A DNA stretch of 40,821 bases from CAYSPO01 sp964432945 (GCA_964432945.1 CAYSPO010000010.1:1-40821); one strand, 5' to 3'; positions 1 to 8,798 are shown, numbered from the stretch's first letter. A program made the numbers and translations. Notes: a model not told the origin generated them from the letters alone.

Positions 1-1480
1 AATTTATTTCATTTTCTTCAGTTAAAAGACTTGGATCAATCTCATTATTTATATCGAATCCACCTTTTTCAAGAAGAGATGAAATTCTTGCGTGTACATA
101 TTGTACATAAGGACCAGTATCTCCTTCGAAAGATAGTGTTTGATCCCAATCAAATACATAATCTTTTATCCTTTGATTGAAAAGCTCTTGGAATTTAACT
201 GCACCGATACCTACTTGCTTAGCAAGTTCATCTTTGTTTTCAATCTTAGTTCCTTTTTCTTCTTCTCTCTCATCAAGGATTTCACCAACTTTTTCAACAG
301 CTTTCTTTAATACATTTTCTAGGTAAACAACTCTACCTTTTCTTGTAGAAAGAGTTCCATCTTTTAAAGAAACCATACCAAATGGTATATGGATAAGTTC
401 ATCATACCAGTCATATCCCATTTCTTTTAATACAGCCTTTAATTGTTGGAAATAAAGGATTTGTTGAGATCCTACAACATAGATATTCTTATATGGCTTA
501 TGTTCTCTATGTCTGTATGCAGCTGTAGCAAGATCTCTAGTGATATACATTGTTGAACCATTAGACTTCATTACAACTGGAGATGGAAGATTATATTTTT
601 CAAGGTCTACCCTTAATGCTCCGTCACTTTCAACCATTTTTCCTGATTTTTTAAGCTGTTCAATTTCAGCTGGCATATAATCAGTATAGAAAGATTCTCC
701 TTGGAATTTGTAGAATTCTATGTCAAGCATGTCATAAACTTTTTGGAATTCATGTAAGGAAACTTCTCTAATCCATTCCCACATTTGAACATATTCAGAA
801 TTGCCATTTTCAAGTTCAGCAAAGCATTTTCTACATTCATTCATAATTTCTTCGTCTTCAGAAGCTCTTGTATTTATATCAACATATAATTTTAGAAGCT
901 CTGGAATCGGATCTTTTTCTATATCTTCTTTAGCTATATTTCCATCATTAATAGCATAAATAAGCATACCAAATTGAGTTCCATAATCACCAAGGTGATT
1001 ATATCCATAAGTATCGTAACCTAAGAACTTATAAATTTTTTCAATAGAGTCCCCAATAACTGTAGATCTTAAATGTCCGATATGGAAAGGCTTAGCAATA
1101 TTAGGTGAAGAATAGTCGATAACAACATTTTGTCCTTCTCCAATTCCTGGTCTACCAAATTCTTCCCCTTTTTCCTTAATTTCACTTAAAATATAGTTAG
1201 AAATTTCAGCTCTATTTAGATAAAAGTTTATATAACCATTTTGTGTTTTAACTTCATCAAAATACTTATTTTCAATTTTACTTGCTAAATCTTCTGCAAT
1301 ATCTTTTGGAGGTTTTCTGAAAACTTTAGCCAATTGAAAAACTGGAAAAGCATAATCTCCCATTTCGTAATTTGGTGGTGTTTCTATATTTTTCCTAATG
1401 TCATCGATAGACATTACTTCTTCATCTTTATTTAATAAGTCATCAAAGATTTGTACAATTTCGTCTTTAAAATTAATCAT
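1..1480 (-). CDS. argS: Arginyl-tRNA synthetase, partial (C-terminus beyond the left edge)
   Basis: Cytoplasmic class I aminoacyl-tRNA synthetase that charges tRNA-Arg. The minus-strand frame is open from an ATG at 1478-1480 to the left edge, giving 493 residues of a family usually about 550-570 long, so only the C-terminal anticodon-binding end is missing. The class I HIGH signature lies near residue 132 in the typical context SSPNIAKPFHIGHLRSTVIG, and GTLSTRKG occupies the KMSKS position. The N-terminal Add1-type domain precedes HIGH. An AAGGAG Shine-Dalgarno sits just upstream of the ATG. It follows the arginine deiminase cluster on the same strand but has its own promoter and lies behind the transporter's terminator, so it is probably a separate transcript. 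Protein synthesis and arginine catabolism draw on the same pool, which may explain the proximity (inference). Confidence 0.96.
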   Translation of the reverse strand, partial: MINFKDEIVQIFDDLLNKDEEVMSIDDIRKNIETPPNYEMGDYAFPVFQLAKVFRKPPKDIAEDLASKIENKYFDEVKTQNGYINFYLNRAEISNYILSEIKEKGEEFGRPGIGEGQNVVIDYSSPNIAKPFHIGHLRSTVIGDSIEKIYKFLGYDTYGYNHLGDYGTQFGMLIYAINDGNIAKEDIEKDPIPELLKLYVDINTRASEDEEIMNECRKCFAELENGNSEYVQMWEWIREVSLHEFQKVYDMLDIEFYKFQGESFYTDYMPAEIEQLKKSGKMVESDGALRVDLEKYNLPSPVVMKSNGSTMYITRDLATAAYRHREHKPYKNIYVVGSQQILYFQQLKAVLKEMGYDWYDELIHIPFGMVSLKDGTLSTRKGRVVYLENVLKKAVEKVGEILDEREEEKGTKIENKDELAKQVGIGAVKFQELFNQRIKDYVFDWDQTLSFEGDTGPYVQYVHARISSLLEKGGFDINNEIDPSLLTEENEIN

Positions 1481-1541
1481 AACTACTCCTTCAAATAGAA
1501 TTTCATAGAAAATATTTCCTCAACAGATAAATATTGAAATT

Positions 1542-1570
1542 ATTATATCATTATAACTTTATCTAATCAA
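1542..1570 (-). promoter_or_regulatory. Candidate sigma-A promoter of argS
   Basis: On the minus strand, TTGATT (1565-1570) is followed by a 17-bp spacer and TATAAT (1542-1547). Transcription would start near 1535, leaving a leader of about 55 nt. That is too short for a T-box, so no T-box is called here. Confidence 0.6.
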
Positions 1571-1611
1571 TTATACATTGAAAAATACTAGTTTCTAATT
1601 GAGTTTCTAAC

Positions 1612-1644
1612 AAAAAAAGTAGGGCAAGAAACTTGCCCTACTTT
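1612..1644 (-). terminator. Rho-independent terminator after the ArcD-type transporter
   Basis: A perfect 13-bp stem (1616-1628 with 1632-1644) closes a 3-nt loop. A T-run follows in the minus-strand transcript. It lies just past the transporter stop codon and insulates argS from read-through. Confidence 0.9.
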
Positions 1645-1652
1645 CACAATTT

Positions 1653-3095
1653 CTATGAAACTAAAACCATCGCTACTGAAAGTACTATTATACTTACTAA
1701 ACCTATTAGTAAAAGTGGAAGTTTAACAAAATCTAACCAAGTAGAATAGTTTACTTTAGCCATCTCAAGCCCACCCATTACAACACCAGAAGTAGGTGTA
1801 AAAAGGTTTACAAGTCCTGCAGCTGAAGCAAAGATTAATACCATTACTTCTGGACTAAGTCCAATTGCTGCTGCTAGACCACCCATTACTGGCATTGCTA
1901 CTGAAGCAAGTCCTGAAGTAGATGGAATTAATATTGATAGGAAAATAAATAGTATATATGATCCCACTGTAAATAGTATTGGATTCATACCTGCTAGAGC
2001 TTTAGAAGCCCTATCCAAAATTAATGCATCAATATAGGTTGATTGCATAAGAACAGAGATAGCACGGGAAACAACTATAATTAATACTACTGAAAGTATA
2101 TCTGCTGCTCCTCTAACAAAACTATCAACGATTTCTTTTTCACCAAGTCCTGCTACGATTGCTAAAATAACACCCATAATTAGATACCACATAGCAATCT
2201 CAGCAAAGTACCAATCTCCTAAATCTTGTCCTGTTAAAAATCCAGTTCTACCATCAAAGATAGTTACACCAAGATCTACCCATGGTATTAGGGAGATTAT
2301 CATTATAAAAAATGTAAATGCGAAAATTCCTAAAACTAATTTATGTCTACCTGTGAAATTAGCATCACTTGTATCTAAAACTTTAAAACTCTTCATATCT
2401 TCTTGCTCTTGTAAGCTTAAAAGAGTAGAACCCTTATCTTTTTGTACTTTATCAGCATATTTAAGTACAATTATAACAGCTATTAATAAAGAACTTAGCC
2501 AAAGAATTGCACCTAATGGAAGGATGATTCCTTGATTAGCTGTTAATCCTACTGATGATATAGCGTCTATAGCAGCTCCTGTTGAGAATGGGTTAACTGT
2601 TGAACCAAGCACACCAACACCTGCACCAAGACAAATAGTAGCTACTGCAACTAAAGAATCAAAGCCTGCCGTTACCATCGCTGCAGTTACAATACCATAA
2701 AAGGCTACTGTTTCCTCAGCCATACCATAAGTTGTACCACCGATTGAGAAAAGAACCATTAATATAACTATAAGTACTTTTTCTCTTCCCTTATTTCCTT
2801 TTACAAGTTTTGAAATTCCTGCATTAAGAACTCCAGTTTGATCTACAATTCCTAAGAATCCACCAAGAACTAAAACGAATATTGAAATATCTATTGCGTC
2901 AACAAATCCATTGTATGGGGACATTACAAGATCTGGTAAAGATGCACTTGATACTTGGCTTATCATTTCTCCGTCTGGTCCTTCTATTGGAGCAAATTGT
3001 GCTCCTTGTAGAAATTGAGAAACTATGAAAATAATTATTAATATTATAAACAAAATACTAAAAGCGGTTATTGAATTTTTCTTCTTCTTTTCCAT
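1653..3095 (-). CDS. arcD: YfcC/ArcD-family transporter, probable arginine/ornithine antiporter
   Basis: A 480-residue integral membrane protein of the YfcC/C4-dicarboxylate anaerobic carrier superfamily. About 12 hydrophobic segments are visible, the first at residues 10-28. Gly-rich re-entrant stretches typical of the family are present, such as GGTTYGMAEETVAFYG and GVLGSTVNPFSTG, and PTSGVVMGG is near the C-terminus. ArcD-type members swap external arginine for ornithine produced by the deiminase pathway. That substrate is inferred from the adjacent arcABC genes, since the same family also carries other amino acids and dicarboxylates. Start: ATG at 3093-3095 with a strong AGGAGG (3100-3105). 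It lies about 735 bp downstream of the arcC terminator, so it is probably transcribed from its own promoter, which I could not locate. A strong terminator follows. Confidence 0.82.
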   Translation of the reverse strand: MEKKKKNSITAFSILFIILIIIFIVSQFLQGAQFAPIEGPDGEMISQVSSASLPDLVMSPYNGFVDAIDISIFVLVLGGFLGIVDQTGVLNAGISKLVKGNKGREKVLIVILMVLFSIGGTTYGMAEETVAFYGIVTAAMVTAGFDSLVAVATICLGAGVGVLGSTVNPFSTGAAIDAISSVGLTANQGIILPLGAILWLSSLLIAVIIVLKYADKVQKDKGSTLLSLQEQEDMKSFKVLDTSDANFTGRHKLVLGIFAFTFFIMIISLIPWVDLGVTIFDGRTGFLTGQDLGDWYFAEIAMWYLIMGVILAIVAGLGEKEIVDSFVRGAADILSVVLIIVVSRAISVLMQSTYIDALILDRASKALAGMNPILFTVGSYILFIFLSILIPSTSGLASVAMPVMGGLAAAIGLSPEVMVLIFASAAGLVNLFTPTSGVVMGGLEMAKVNYSTWLDFVKLPLLLIGLVSIIVLSVAMVLVS

Positions 3096-3121
3096 ATTTC
3101 CTCCTAATAATTCAAAGATAG

Positions 3122-3146
3122 CTTAGGCAAGCTAAACTCGCCTAAG
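3122..3146 (-). promoter_or_regulatory. 5'-leader hairpin upstream of the transporter gene
   Basis: Arms 3122-3131 and 3137-3146 form a continuous 10-bp stem only in minus-strand RNA, where one plus-strand A-C mismatch becomes a U-G wobble. The loop is 5 nt. It ends about 16 nt before the Shine-Dalgarno of the transporter. No T-run follows, so it is not a simple terminator. It may stabilise the mRNA or be a regulatory element; no known riboswitch class is recognised. Confidence 0.4.
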
Positions 3147-3405
3147 TATCCTTGATAAAAGTATTAGACTAATTAATATATTGGTTAATTGTCTTCTGTA
3201 GAGTTATTAATATATCTCGTCTCAGCCTGAAATCATCGATAAATTGAGTTGTTTTAATAATTTTCTTGTTTTTCGTATTAGTGGTGAAAAATAAGTTCTT
3301 ATTTATCTAATAAAAATTAATTAGATCTTAAATAATTATAGTAATGTTGATGAGTTATTTAGCTGAATTAATTTAGGATAACTCCTATAAAAAGAAGACA
3401 TCTTA

Positions 3406-3451
3406 CCTTGCCTGCATAATAACTTAGATAGAGTTATTGTGCAAGTCAAGG
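3406..3451 (+). other. Imperfect stem-loop of unknown role
   Basis: CCTTG (3406-3410) pairs with CAAGG (3447-3451). Inside, 3414-3424 pairs with 3432-3442 over 11 bp, including one U-G wobble that exists only in plus-strand RNA. The loop is 7 nt, with an internal loop between the two helices. No T-run follows. Function unknown. Confidence 0.35.
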
Positions 3452-3672
3452 GATTTAAGCAGGTCTACATTAAAGTAATCAATTTATATGTTAAATAAAA
3501 TAATTACCATTTAGTAAGCTCTACTTATCAATAGTTATACCCATTATTATTTTTGCCAACCTTTTAATTAGAATCACTTATAAACATTCCTATATATTAA
3601 TAATTTATAGTTAAAATATTTTCTATTTTATATTTATATTAGTTGTTAATAATATATAGTTTCGTACCTGGA

Positions 3673-3794
3673 AAAATTTTATATAATTTCCAATGATATC
3701 TTCAGCTACTAAGCTTATATTATAAGCATGAAAAATTATTAAATTTTTCTATACTATATATAAGAGAATTTCTAAAGAAAATTTTATATAATTT
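3673..3794. repeat. 17-bp direct repeat pair
   Basis: AAAATTTTATATAATTT occurs at 3673-3689 and again at 3778-3794, 105 bp apart, in the non-coding interval. It is pure A/T, so chance is possible. It may be a curved or UP-like element. Confidence 0.5.
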
Positions 3795-3830
3795 GAAGGC
3801 ATATAAATAATAAAGAAAAGAATATATATC

Positions 3831-3871
3831 AAAAAAACAGCTGGAATAGACTAAGTCTACTCCAGCTGTTT
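3831..3871 (-). terminator. Rho-independent terminator of the arcABC operon
   Basis: Arms 3835-3851 and 3855-3871 form a 17-bp stem. The single plus-strand A-C mismatch becomes a U-G wobble in minus-strand RNA, and the stem is followed there by a run of seven T. This closes arcA-arcB-arcC about 25 bp after the arcC stop. Confidence 0.93.
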
Positions 3872-3895
3872 GATTAGATTTCTGGTATTTGAAAA

Positions 3896-4989
3896 TTATT
3901 TTCTAATTGTAGTTCCTGTTTCTCCCTTAATAGCTTGTTCAGCCTTATCAAGAGAAGTAATTATGGCAACCGCGCCATCTTTACTATTTAAAACAAATCT
4001 CTTACATGCTTCAATTTTTGGAAGCATAGATCNNNNNNNNNNNNNNNNNNNNNNNNNNNNNNNNNNNNNNNNNNNNNNNNNNNNNNNNNNNNNNNNNNNN
4101 NNNNNNNNNNNNNNNNNNNNNNNNNNNNNNNNTCTTTACTATTTAAAACAAATCTCTTACATGCTTCAATTTTTGGAAGCATAGATCCTTTAGCAAATTG
4201 TTCTTCATCAATATATTTATCTATTTCCTCTACTGTAAGCTCCGATAAGTCCTCTTGTTCTGGAGTATTAAAGTTAATAGCAACTTTTTCAACTGCAGTA
4301 AGAATAATAAGCATATCAGCTTCAAGATCCATAGCTAATTTTGCACTAGATTCGTCTTTGTCAATAACTGCTGGTACTCCATGAAGTTCACCGTCTTTTT
4401 TAATAACAGGAACCCCACCACCGCCAACTGTAATAACAATATTTCCACTTTCAACTATATCTTTAACTATTTTAGATTCTACTATTTCAATAGGTTTAGG
4501 TGATGCTACAACTCGCCTATATCCCCTACCTGAATCTTCAACAAATTCATAACCTTTTGCTTGGCTAATCTTTTCTGCTTCTTCTTTAGTATAAAAAGCT
4601 CCTATTGGTTTAGTAAGATTTTCAAAAGCTGGGTCATTTTCATCTACTACAACTTGAGTTACAATCGTAGCACATGATTTTTCACTTCCTCTAGCCTTTA
4701 ATTCGTTCCCAATTGCTTGTTGAAGATGATAGCCTATATAACCCTGGCTCATCGCTCCACACTCAGGAAATGGCATTGCAGGAGTTTGTTCTTCACCTTG
4801 TGAAGAATATTCCATAGCTAAGTTAATCATACCTACTTGTGGACCATTGCCATGGCCTATCATAATTTGATGGCCTTGTTCTATTAGGTCTACAATTGGT
4901 TTTGCTGTTTCCTTAACTAGGCTTAGCTGCTCTTCGGGAGTTTTCCCGAGAGCATTTCCGCCTAAAGCAATAACTATTTTTTTCGACAT
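3896..4989 (-). CDS. arcC: Carbamate kinase (interrupted by a 100-N assembly gap)
   Basis: Last enzyme of the arginine deiminase pathway: carbamoyl phosphate + ADP to ATP + NH3 + CO2. The N-terminus MSKKIVIALGGNALG and the downstream VGGGGVPVI and SSAKLAMDLEADMLIILTAV motifs are typical of the amino-acid kinase family. The true C-terminus, DGAVAITSLDKAEQAIKG...TTIRK followed by a TAA at 3896-3898, lies left of the gap at 4033-4132. The 55 bp before the gap (3978-4032) are identical to the 55 bp after it (4133-4187). Removing the Ns and one copy (155 bp) leaves 939 bp, exactly 313 codons. That gives an intact 312-residue enzyme, the usual family length. As drawn, the frame is broken and a naive translation ends in a false tail. 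Start: ATG at 4987-4989, 12 bp after the arcB stop. Confidence 0.95.
3978..4187. repeat. 55-bp identical sequence on both sides of the N gap (assembly overlap)
   Basis: Positions 3978-4032 and 4133-4187 are identical, beginning tctttactatttaaaac and ending ggaagcatagatc. This is what two overlapping contigs joined by a placeholder gap would look like. It is an artefact rather than a biological repeat, because collapsing it restores the arcC frame exactly. Confidence 0.93.
4033..4132. other. Assembly gap of 100 Ns
   Basis: Exactly 100 N, the conventional length for a gap of unknown size. It lies inside arcC and probably represents no missing sequence at all. Confidence 0.98.
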
Positions 4990-5001
4990 AATTTTATCTA
5001 C

Positions 5002-5994
5002 CTATCTTAAAGTTGCATACATAATTGCTTTAATTGTATGCATTCTATTTTCTGCTTGATCAAAAGCTTTAGATTTCTTAGATTGGAATACACTATCTGA
5101 AACTTCCATTTCAATGATTCCAAATTTTTCTTCAATTTCTTTACCAACTTTTGTTTCAACATCATGGAAAGCTGGAAGACAGTGTAAGAAGATTGCATCT
5201 TCTGCTGCTACTTCCATAGCTCTATCATCAACTCTATATGGTTCAAGAAGTTTAATTCTTTCTTCCCAAACTTCATCAGGTTCACCCATTGATACCCAAA
5301 CATCTGTATAAAGAATATGAGCATCTCTCGCTCCTTCTTCTTTATCGTCAGTAAGAGTTATTGTAGAACCATTTTCAGCTGCGATTCCTTCACAAATTTT
5401 TACAAGATCATCAGCTGGCATAAGGTCTTTAGGACCACATGCTGTAAAGTTAACTCCTAGTTTAGCAGAAGCTACCATTAATGAGTTTGCAACATTGTTT
5501 CTAGCATCTCCAAAGTAAGTGAAGTTTAATCCTTTTAGATATCCAAAGTTTTCTTTCACTGTTAAGAAGTCAGCTATCATTTGAGTTGGATGCCATTCAT
5601 CTGTTAAACCATTCCATACAGGAACTCCTGCTTTTTCAGCTAGTTCTTCAACTGCTTCTTGAGAGAATCCTCTATATTCGATTCCATCATAATATCTTCC
5701 AAGAACTTGAGCTGTGTCAGCTATTGATTCTTTGTGTCCCATTTGAGAACTTCCTGGCTCTAGGTAAGTTACTCCCATACCAAGATCCATTCCACCAACT
5801 TCAAAAGAACATCTAGTTCTTGTAGAAGTTTTTTCAAATAATAGAACTATATTTTTACCTTCTAGATATCTATGAGGAACTCCTGCTAACTTCAATTTTT
5901 TTAGTTCTGTTGCAAGGTCTAACAGGTAATTGATTTCTTCTGGTGTAAAATCTAATAATTTTAAAAAACTTTTTCCACTTAAATTAACTGGCAT
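5002..5994 (-). CDS. arcB: Ornithine carbamoyltransferase (catabolic)
   Basis: Second enzyme of the deiminase pathway: citrulline + phosphate to ornithine + carbamoyl phosphate; cytoplasmic. Its 330 residues match the family length. The carbamoyl-phosphate-binding STRTR motif is in FEKTSTRTRCSFE (near residue 55-67), and the ornithine-binding Cys loop appears as HCLPAFHD near residue 270. Start: ATG at 5992-5994, preceded by AAGGAG. It sits between arcA (46-bp gap) and arcC (12-bp gap) in one minus-strand operon. The operon context makes the catabolic assignment likely, but anabolic ArgF enzymes are very similar and sequence alone does not separate them. Confidence 0.96.
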   Translation of the reverse strand: MPVNLSGKSFLKLLDFTPEEINYLLDLATELKKLKLAGVPHRYLEGKNIVLLFEKTSTRTRCSFEVGGMDLGMGVTYLEPGSSQMGHKESIADTAQVLGRYYDGIEYRGFSQEAVEELAEKAGVPVWNGLTDEWHPTQMIADFLTVKENFGYLKGLNFTYFGDARNNVANSLMVASAKLGVNFTACGPKDLMPADDLVKICEGIAAENGSTITLTDDKEEGARDAHILYTDVWVSMGEPDEVWEERIKLLEPYRVDDRAMEVAAEDAIFLHCLPAFHDVETKVGKEIEEKFGIIEMEVSDSVFQSKKSKAFDQAENRMHTIKAIMYATLR

Positions 5995-6040
5995 ATTTTA
6001 ATTCTCCTTCAAAATATTTATTATTAGTCTAATAAACTAA

Positions 6041-7261
6041 TTAGTCTTCTCTTAAGATGGACATGCTCATACATCTTGGTCCACCTCTACCCCTAACTAG
6101 TTCAGAGCCGCCGAATTTGAGTGCTTCAATTCCAGCTTCTTCTAGTATAGCATTAGTTACTGTATTTCTTTCATAAACTACAATTTTTCCTGGTGCTATA
6201 CATAGGGTATTAGATCCATCATTCCATTGTTCTCTTTGAGCTGCAATAGGGTCTCCGCCGCCGCATTGAATTAGGGTAATTGGGCAGCCGATTGCTGACT
6301 CTAATATATTTTCAAGGGTGTCTTTCTTTTCTATAATATTTAATCCGTCTTTTCCTTCGCCTTTAGTTATTTCAAATACTCTTAAAGTTCCAAGAATTTC
6401 TGGATGAATAGTAAATTTATCTGTATCTATTTGAGTAAATACTGTGTCTAAATGCATGAAAGCTCTTTTAACTGGTAAGTCAAAAGCTAGAATTTTTTCT
6501 ACTTTACTTGAAGAATTATAGAAAATATTCTTAGCAAGTAAAGAAATTGCTTTTGCTTCAGTTCTTTGAGATATTCCTATTGCTAGGGTTTTTTCGTTAA
6601 TGTTAAGAACATCTCCACCTTCAATATGGTAAGGTAGATCTCTATCGTATAATAATTCTACCTTATCTTTGTAATCTTCATGATGTTTAAAGATATAAGA
6701 TGCATAGATAGTTTCTCTATTTCTTGTTTCAGAATACATCTTATTAAGAACTATACCATTTCCAACTGATGCAAATGGGTCTCTTGTGAAATAAAGATTT
6801 GGCATAGGGTTTAAAATTAGATCTTTACCATAACCGACCATATCTGCCAATGTTTCTTCATTTGTACCAAGTTCTTTAAATGTTACGCCTTCCATTGTTT
6901 TTAGAACAAGTTCTTTGTTGTCTTTAATAGCATTAAGATAATCGAAAACTCTATCAAAGTTTTCATCAGAATCAACACCTGCTTCAGAAATGAATTGTTT
7001 TAAAAATTCTTCCCGGAGTTCTGGGTTTTGATCTAAAGTTTCTGCCATTAAATCTTCTAGATAAACTACCTCTGCACCGTTATCTCTTAAGATTTGTGCA
7101 AATTCATCATGCTCTTTTTGTGCTCTTTCCAAAAATGGAATGTCATCAAATAATAATTCTTCCAAAGTATCTGGAGTTAGGTTGAGTAGCTCTCTACCCG
7201 GTCTGTGAAGTAACACTTTAGTTAATTTTCCAATCTCACTGTGTACATTTATTACTGACAT
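6041..7261 (-). CDS. arcA: Arginine deiminase
   Basis: First enzyme of the pathway: L-arginine + H2O to citrulline + NH3. The pathway gives ATP and raises pH in anaerobes. Its 406 residues match the family (about 405-410). Visible motifs are FTRDPFASVGNG, HIEGGDVL, MHLDTVFTQID, CGGGDPIAAQREQWNDG and the C-terminal GRGGPRCMSMS loop that carries the catalytic cysteine. Start: ATG at 7259-7261 with AAGGAGG upstream. It is the first gene of arcABC and has a strong promoter at 7300-7328. No adjacent ArgR, ArcR or Crp-type regulator gene is in the window. Confidence 0.97.
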   Translation of the reverse strand: MSVINVHSEIGKLTKVLLHRPGRELLNLTPDTLEELLFDDIPFLERAQKEHDEFAQILRDNGAEVVYLEDLMAETLDQNPELREEFLKQFISEAGVDSDENFDRVFDYLNAIKDNKELVLKTMEGVTFKELGTNEETLADMVGYGKDLILNPMPNLYFTRDPFASVGNGIVLNKMYSETRNRETIYASYIFKHHEDYKDKVELLYDRDLPYHIEGGDVLNINEKTLAIGISQRTEAKAISLLAKNIFYNSSSKVEKILAFDLPVKRAFMHLDTVFTQIDTDKFTIHPEILGTLRVFEITKGEGKDGLNIIEKKDTLENILESAIGCPITLIQCGGGDPIAAQREQWNDGSNTLCIAPGKIVVYERNTVTNAILEEAGIEALKFGGSELVRGRGGPRCMSMSILRED

Positions 7262-7299
7262 TTTTCCTCCTTGTAATTATTATTTTCACCACTAATGTA

Positions 7300-7328
7300 A
7301 ATATATCTAATAACTATTCTCTTGTCAA
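7300..7328 (-). promoter_or_regulatory. Sigma-A promoter of arcABC
   Basis: On the minus strand, a consensus TTGACA (7323-7328) is followed by a 17-bp spacer and TATATT (7300-7305). The leader to the arcA ATG is about 35 nt. No clear ArgR or FNR/Crp palindrome was found beside it. Confidence 0.8.
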
Positions 7329-7685
7329 TAGAATCGTTTGCATATTAGCATAACTTAAGAGTGAAAAGTTATATAGATTTAACTTATTAAACTTTTTTAT
7401 ACATTGTTAAAATATTATTTATTTTTTAATAATTAACTATAAATATCATTAATTTTTTATCGATTTTATAAAGAAAGAAGGTATTCTATCAAATTGTTTT
7501 AACCTATCATTATACTTTGATATAATGATGGTTATTAAGAAATTTTCGTATTTACTATTATTTTATTATAGATTATTATATATTTCTTTAAATATAATCT
7601 ATTCAAGAAAAACAATCCATTTATAAATAAATTAAGATAACGATTTATTCTAGCTTTCTTTTAATCTTGTTATAAATAATTTTAT
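7329..7685. other. AT-rich non-coding interval upstream of arcA
   Basis: About 360 bp with no supportable gene. It contains an imperfect hairpin at 7504-7531 (ATCATTATA facing TATAATGAT, plus one wobble and one further pair). No T-run follows it on either strand. It lies between the patatin gene end and the arc promoter and may hold regulatory sites. Confidence 0.5.
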
Positions 7686-8798
7686 TTATTTAAAAATAAT
7701 GGAAATAATGTTATTAACTATTTGGCTATAGCTGGTAGAAAAAGGCCCTTGGCTAGCCTTAATTAAATCAATAACATTATCTTCATAAAGAATATCTTCA
7801 GGATAGTGATTTTCTTTAAGATAGTGTTCAATTAAATTTATTAAAATTTCTTCATAGCTTGGAAATTTTAGTTTTAAAATCTTTCCTATGGCAGGCAAAA
7901 TATACATATAAAAATTTTCTTTTCCTTTAAATTTAGGAAGCCCCATAATTTTGCATAGCTTAATCATATCTCCTTCATTTGGAATAGAAGTTTCTTTTAA
8001 CTTTTCCATATCTAAATCAAATGTGTAATCTATGCCTTGGTACTCGCCAAGATATACCATAGTATCAAAATATCCTTGTTGAATTTTCTTCATTATTGTT
8101 TCATTGGTAAAATCCCAAGAGTTCCCCACAACTTTTCTAGGTTTAATCAAATGATAATTTTTAGACTTAGGAATATCTTTGACAATTCCCGCTCCTCCAA
8201 TTTGTATCATATATAATTCTTTATAACCTTTATCTATAAGCATATTGAAAGGAAGATTGTCAGCGAAGGCTCCGTCATAATAATATTTACCTAAAATCTG
8301 CTCTCTTTTAAAACCAGGTAGATAGCAAGAAGCCACGATAAATTTCGACAAGTTCCCTTCAGGTATATCTTCTTTATATAGCCATTTTCCTTGCATATCC
8401 GTTCTGCAAAAAGTAACTAATCCATAATCCATTGGTGAATTTCTAATTATATTTTCATCAAGACTTTCCTTTATCAAGTTATGAAAGCCATCTATCTCTA
8501 TTCCCCCGGCCTTAATTACCTTAGAAATTTTATGCTTATGCTCAAGTGCATAGCGAATATTGAAATTTGACATAAAATCTGTTATTTCCACATCATAAAA
8601 AACCTTATCTATGTCTATGCTTGTCCAGATACGTTCTAATAACTCTGCCCCACCTTGAATATACATTGCTGCATTTATAGATCCGATAGAAGTACCAACT
8701 GCACCATCAAAAGTAATATTATTTTCTTCCAGAGCTTTGATAGCTCCAACTTGATATGCGCCTAGAGCACCGCCGCCCTCGAGAACTAAGCCTCTCAT
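7686..8798 (-). CDS. Patatin-like phospholipase family protein
   Basis: Predicted cytoplasmic serine lipid acyl hydrolase of the bacterial RssA/YjjU-like patatin group; 370 residues. Signatures: the oxyanion-hole Gly-rich motif GLVLEGGGALGAYQVGAI at residues 3-20, the nucleophile elbow GTSIG (near residues 39-43), and the catalytic Asp in DGAFADN (near residue 176). These give the Ser-Asp dyad of the family. The C-terminal ~130 residues lie outside the core patatin domain. No signal peptide or membrane segment is visible. The physiological substrate is unknown. Start: ATG at 8796-8798 with only a weak Shine-Dalgarno. It is divergent from the deaminase gene across 62 bp. Confidence 0.9.
   Translation of the reverse strand: MRGLVLEGGGALGAYQVGAIKALEENNITFDGAVGTSIGSINAAMYIQGGAELLERIWTSIDIDKVFYDVEITDFMSNFNIRYALEHKHKISKVIKAGGIEIDGFHNLIKESLDENIIRNSPMDYGLVTFCRTDMQGKWLYKEDIPEGNLSKFIVASCYLPGFKREQILGKYYYDGAFADNLPFNMLIDKGYKELYMIQIGGAGIVKDIPKSKNYHLIKPRKVVGNSWDFTNETIMKKIQQGYFDTMVYLGEYQGIDYTFDLDMEKLKETSIPNEGDMIKLCKIMGLPKFKGKENFYMYILPAIGKILKLKFPSYEEILINLIEHYLKENHYPEDILYEDNVIDLIKASQGPFSTSYSQIVNNIISIIFK

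Larger units (their letters stand above)
3147..3830. other. Long non-coding interval between arcC and the transporter
   Basis: About 680 bp of very AT-rich DNA without a convincing ORF or Shine-Dalgarno. It contains a large imperfect hairpin at 3406-3451 whose wobble pair favours plus-strand RNA, and a 17-bp direct repeat at 3673-3689 and 3778-3794. No recognised RNA family or clear promoter was found. It may be a decayed gene, or may hold a small RNA or upstream regulatory DNA. Confidence 0.5.

Noticed and set aside
1481..1611. Possible T-box leader before argS
   Set aside because: The predicted start site leaves only about 55 nt of leader, and no specifier stem or antiterminator sequence is present.
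3195..3235. A GCTGAGA-like stretch on the minus strand recalling a TPP riboswitch
   Set aside because: The other conserved TPP parts, including the CCTGA motif and the second stem, are absent, and the downstream gene is a transporter of another pathway.
3870..4184. Plus-strand open frame across the N gap
   Set aside because: It is the complement of arcC and is created by the Ns and the duplicated overlap.
3988..4989. 333-residue version of carbamate kinase with an aberrant C-terminal tail
   Set aside because: The tail arises from the out-of-frame second copy of the 55-bp overlap. The real C-terminus lies left of the gap.
7504..7531. Hairpin as terminator of the patatin gene
   Set aside because: No T-run on the minus strand, and it lies more than 150 bp past the stop codon.
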